This document shows positions 61,269 to 64,000 of a DNA stretch of 64,000 bases, piece after piece (the first letter of the stretch is position 1; each line of letters starts with the position of its first letter). The position numbers and the translations under genes are program-made. The DNA comes from Microlunatus flavus (GTDB taxonomy: Bacteria > Actinomycetota > Actinomycetes > Propionibacteriales > Propionibacteriaceae): positions 434,001 through 498,000 of the forward strand of contig NZ_FOFA01000002.1 in the NCBI RefSeq assembly GCF_900110855.1. The letters are read 5' to 3'. The notes beneath the pieces are model-generated. The model was not told where the DNA came from. It searched no databases and was given only the letters and a program-made list of their open reading frames with translations.

Positions 61269-62005
61269 GGATCGGCTTGTTCGTCACCTGCCTGGCCGAC
61301 GGGCTCTACCCCGACGTGGGACGCGCGACGGTCCGGGTGCTCGAGCGGCTCGGCCACACCGTCGAGTTCCCCGAGGCGCAGAGCTGCTGCGGGCAGATGC
61401 ACGTCAACACGGGCTACCAGAAGCAGGCGGTCCCGCTCGTCGAGCGGTACGCCGACGTCTTCGCCGGCTACGACGCCGTGGTCGCCCCGTCCGGCTCGTG
61501 CGTCGGGTCGGTGCGCCACCAGCACGCGATGCTCGCCCGCCGCTTCGGCACGCCGGCGCTGCAGGCGCAGGTCGACGCGGTCGCCGCGAAGACGTACGAG
61601 CTGTCGGAGCTGCTGGTCGACGTGCTCGGCGTGACCGACGTGGGTGCGTACTTCCCGCACACCGTCACCTACCACCCGACCTGCCACTCCCTGCGGCTGC
61701 TGCGGGTGGGCGACAAGCCCACCCGGCTGCTGCGGGCGGTCGAGGGGCTCGAGCTCGTCGAGCTGACCGACGCGGACCAGTGCTGCGGCTTCGGCGGGAC
61801 CTTCGCGCTCAAGAACGCCGACACCTCGACCGCGATGCTGGCCGACAAGATGCGCCACGTCCTCGACACCGGCGCGGAGGTCTGCAGCGCCGGCGACAGC
61901 TCGTGCCTGATGCACATCGGCGGCGGGCTGTCGCGGATCCGGGCCGGTGCCCGGACCCTGCACCTGGCCCAGATCCTGGCCTCGACGCGGGAGGAGGCGG
62001 CGTGA
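61265..62005 (+). CDS. lutA: Lactate utilisation protein A (Fe-S subunit)
   Basis: 246 residues with two CCG domains: SCCGQMH and QCCGFGG, which bind iron-sulfur or related cofactors in heterodisulfide-reductase-like proteins. With LutB and LutC it oxidises L-lactate to pyruvate. The GTG 61265 is the fourth of the tandem start copies. Stop overlaps lutB in GTGA. Confidence 0.92.
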   Translation: MRIGLFVTCLADGLYPDVGRATVRVLERLGHTVEFPEAQSCCGQMHVNTGYQKQAVPLVERYADVFAGYDAVVAPSGSCVGSVRHQHAMLARRFGTPALQAQVDAVAAKTYELSELLVDVLGVTDVGAYFPHTVTYHPTCHSLRLLRVGDKPTRLLRAVEGLELVELTDADQCCGFGGTFALKNADTSTAMLADKMRHVLDTGAEVCSAGDSSCLMHIGGGLSRIRAGARTLHLAQILASTREEAA

Positions 62006-63516
62006 GTGCCGTGATGCTGGGGATGCCGGGAGCGCCGCCCACCTCGCCACGGGGCGTCGGGCACCTGCGCGGCGAGGAGTCGTTCCCCGCCGCGGCGCGC
62101 CACTCGCTGGCCGACACCCAGCTGCGCGCCAACCTCGGCCACGCGACCCGCACCATCCGGGGCAAGCGGGCGGCGGTCGTCGCCGAGCTGCCGGACTGGG
62201 AGGAGCTGCGCGAGGCGGGCCGTCAGCTCAAGGTCCACACGATGGCGCACCTGCCGGCGTACCTCGTCCAGCTCGAGGAGGCGGTGACCGCGCGCGGCGG
62301 CGTCGTGCACTGGGCGCGCGACGCGGCCGAGGCGAACGCGATCGTGGTCGACCTGGTGAGGGGGACCGGGTCCGACGAGGTCGTCAAGGTCAAGTCGATG
62401 GCCACGCAGGAGATCGCCCTCAACGAGGCGCTCGAGGCCGCCGGCATCGCCGCGTTCGAGACCGACCTGGCCGAGCTGATCGTCCAGCTCGGCCACGACA
62501 AGCCGAGCCACATCCTGGTGCCGGCGATCCACCGGAACCGGGCGGAGATCCGGGAGATCTTCCTGCGCGAGATGGGCGACGTCGACCCGGCGCTCAGCGA
62601 CGACCCGGCCGCGCTGGCCAACGCCGCCCGGCTGCACCTGCGGCGCAAGTTCCTGTCGGCACGGGTGGCGGTCAGCGGCGCGAACTTCGCCGTCGCCGAG
62701 ACCGGCACCCTGTCGGTCGTGGAGTCGGAGGGCAACGGGCGGATGTGCCTGACGCTCCCGCAGACCTTGATCACGGTGATGGGCATCGAGAAGGTCGTGC
62801 CCCGCTACCGCGACCTCGAGGTGTTCCTGCAGCTGCTGCCGCGCTCCAGCACCGGCGAGCGGATGAACCCGTACACCTCGCTGTGGACCGGGGTCACGCC
62901 CGGCGACGGGCCGCAGGAGTTCCACCTGGTGCTGCTCGACAACGGCCGCAGCGCGGTGCTGTCGGACGCCGAGGGCCGCGACGCGCTCAACTGCATCCGC
63001 TGCAGCGCCTGCCTGAACGTCTGCCCGGTCTACGAGCGGGCCGGCGGGCACGCGTACGGCTCGGTCTACCCCGGCCCGATCGGGGCGATCCTGTCGCCGC
63101 AGCTGACCGGGGTGGAGGACAACGCGTCGCTGCCGTACGCGTCGTCGCTCTGCGGCGCCTGCTACGACGTCTGCCCGGTCAAGATCAACATCCCCGACAT
63201 CCTGGTCCACCTGCGCGCCGAGCACACCGAGGCGCAGGCCGCCGGGCGGCGGGTGCCGACGGCCGAGGCGGCGGCGATGCAGGCCGCGGCCGTGGTCATG
63301 CGCAGCCCGCGCCGCTGGCGGCTCGCGCTGCGCGGCGGGCGGCTGGGCCGGCTGCTCGGGCGCCGGCGCGGCGTCATCGGGGAGGTCCCGCTGCCCGTCC
63401 TCAAGCAGTGGACCGACGCCCGTGACCTGACCCGACCGCCGACGAGCACGTTCCGCGACTGGTGGGCGCGCGAGCACGGCGACGGGCAGCCCTCGGACGA
63501 GGGGGAGCGGCCGTGA
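62002..63516 (+). CDS. lutB: Lactate utilisation protein B (Fe-S subunit)
   Basis: 504 residues, DUF162 part plus two four-cysteine clusters: CIRCSACLNVCPVY and CGACYDVCPVKI, binding two [4Fe-4S] clusters. The middle contains SATQE-like KSMATQEIALNEAL and ETGTLSVVESEGNGR. Electron-transferring component of lactate oxidation. GTG start; GTGA overlap with lutC. Confidence 0.94.
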   Translation: MSAVMLGMPGAPPTSPRGVGHLRGEESFPAAARHSLADTQLRANLGHATRTIRGKRAAVVAELPDWEELREAGRQLKVHTMAHLPAYLVQLEEAVTARGGVVHWARDAAEANAIVVDLVRGTGSDEVVKVKSMATQEIALNEALEAAGIAAFETDLAELIVQLGHDKPSHILVPAIHRNRAEIREIFLREMGDVDPALSDDPAALANAARLHLRRKFLSARVAVSGANFAVAETGTLSVVESEGNGRMCLTLPQTLITVMGIEKVVPRYRDLEVFLQLLPRSSTGERMNPYTSLWTGVTPGDGPQEFHLVLLDNGRSAVLSDAEGRDALNCIRCSACLNVCPVYERAGGHAYGSVYPGPIGAILSPQLTGVEDNASLPYASSLCGACYDVCPVKINIPDILVHLRAEHTEAQAAGRRVPTAEAAAMQAAAVVMRSPRRWRLALRGGRLGRLLGRRRGVIGEVPLPVLKQWTDARDLTRPPTSTFRDWWAREHGDGQPSDEGERP

Positions 63517-64000
63517 GCGCGCGGGACGACGTCCTGGCCCGGATCGCCGACGCGCACCGCCTCGCCCCGTCACCGGATCTGCCGTACGACGCCGTGGAGC
63601 GCGCCTACCGCGGGGCGGAGGTTCCGGGACCGGACGCCGGAGCGCTGGTCGACCTGCTCGTCGACCGCCTGCTCGACTACAAGGCCCTGGTGCGGCGGAC
63701 GACGCCCGACGGCCTCGCCGGCACCGTCGCGGAGGCGCTGCGCGAGCGCGGGGCGACCTCGCTCGTCGTGCCCGAGGGCGTCGACCCCGCCTGGCTCGCG
63801 TCCAGCGACGTGCGGGTCGTGGCCGACCCCGGGCCGGCCGGGCCGCTGACGGTCGACGCGCTCGACACGGCGGACGGCGTGCTGACCGGCTGCGCCCTCG
63901 CGGTCGCCGCGACCGGCACGCTGGTCCTCGACGGGACCGCGGGCCAGGGGCGCCGCGCGGTGACCCTCGTGCCGGACTACCACCTCTGCGTCGTCCGGGC
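63513..64000 (+). CDS. lutC: Lactate utilisation protein C, 3' end cut off by window
   Basis: The first 162 residues are visible: a DUF162 protein with ARDDVLARIADA at the start and the late ALAVAATGTLVLDGTAGQGRR segment. Completes the lutABC set and ends the rhamnose-lactate operon as far as seen. GTG 63513 overlaps the lutB stop. Confidence 0.93.
   Translation, partial: MSARDDVLARIADAHRLAPSPDLPYDAVERAYRGAEVPGPDAGALVDLLVDRLLDYKALVRRTTPDGLAGTVAEALRERGATSLVVPEGVDPAWLASSDVRVVADPGPAGPLTVDALDTADGVLTGCALAVAATGTLVLDGTAGQGRRAVTLVPDYHLCVVR

Overview
The window is high-GC DNA (most lines well above 70% G+C) with many GTG starts, GTGA/ATGA stop-start overlaps and leaderless-looking genes. Together with markers such as nadD-rsfS-phosphatase, DUF4192, DUF1684 and sugar ABC operons lacking their own ATPase, this points to an actinomycete. 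Nothing seen fixes the genus, and no phage, IS or CRISPR locus was found.

0-6.5 kb is housekeeping: the 3' part of proA, a hydrolase/TetR pair, a 46-residue membrane protein, nadD, rsfS, a GpgP-like phosphatase, tRNA-Ala(GGC), a RidA-like protein, a thioredoxin-like ferredoxin and an OhrR-type regulator. 6.7-14.9 kb is the most unusual part: one leftward gene train encoding a membrane-anchored J-like/TPR protein, a short Hsp70, a GrpE-like protein, a soluble FtsK/EccC-like ATPase, a tail-anchored coiled-coil protein, two paralogous WXG100-sized helical proteins, an ADP-ribosyltransferase with a helical leader, and a small acidic protein. I read it as a candidate chaperone-coupled, ESX-like effector system; I know no named system with this composition.

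15-26 kb holds a DUF2752 protein, two tandem BLUF photoreceptors, a sugar ABC transporter (two permeases, convergent lipoprotein), a dipeptidase-Rieske-HAD cluster, a DMT-type membrane protein and a DUF47-PiT phosphate pair. 26-36 kb holds a complete peptide ABC transporter, a FUSC-type protein, a DUF1684 protein and an exported PQQ-type sugar dehydrogenase. 36-38 kb is a second unusual locus: a JmjC/cupin oxygenase preceded by a 75-residue peptide made of three 23-residue repeats, with a perfect 17-bp hairpin between them. 38-48 kb contains a SWIM-SNF2 ATPase, a phosphorelay cluster (Hpt-like protein without its histidine, OmpR-type regulator, hybrid-free sensor kinase, single-domain receiver, Hpt), a rhomboid protease and DUF4192.

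48-64 kb is an L-rhamnose regulon: PfkB kinase, cytoplasmic GH78 rhamnosidase, ABC importer, LacI regulator, rhaI, bifunctional aldolase-dehydrogenase, rhaB, and lutA-lutB-lutC (last one cut off). Matching LacI-type operators lie in the promoters before the rhamnosidase, the binding protein and rhaI. The genes form a path: oligorhamnoside uptake, hydrolysis, isomerisation, phosphorylation, cleavage to DHAP and lactaldehyde, oxidation to lactate, and lactate oxidation to pyruvate.
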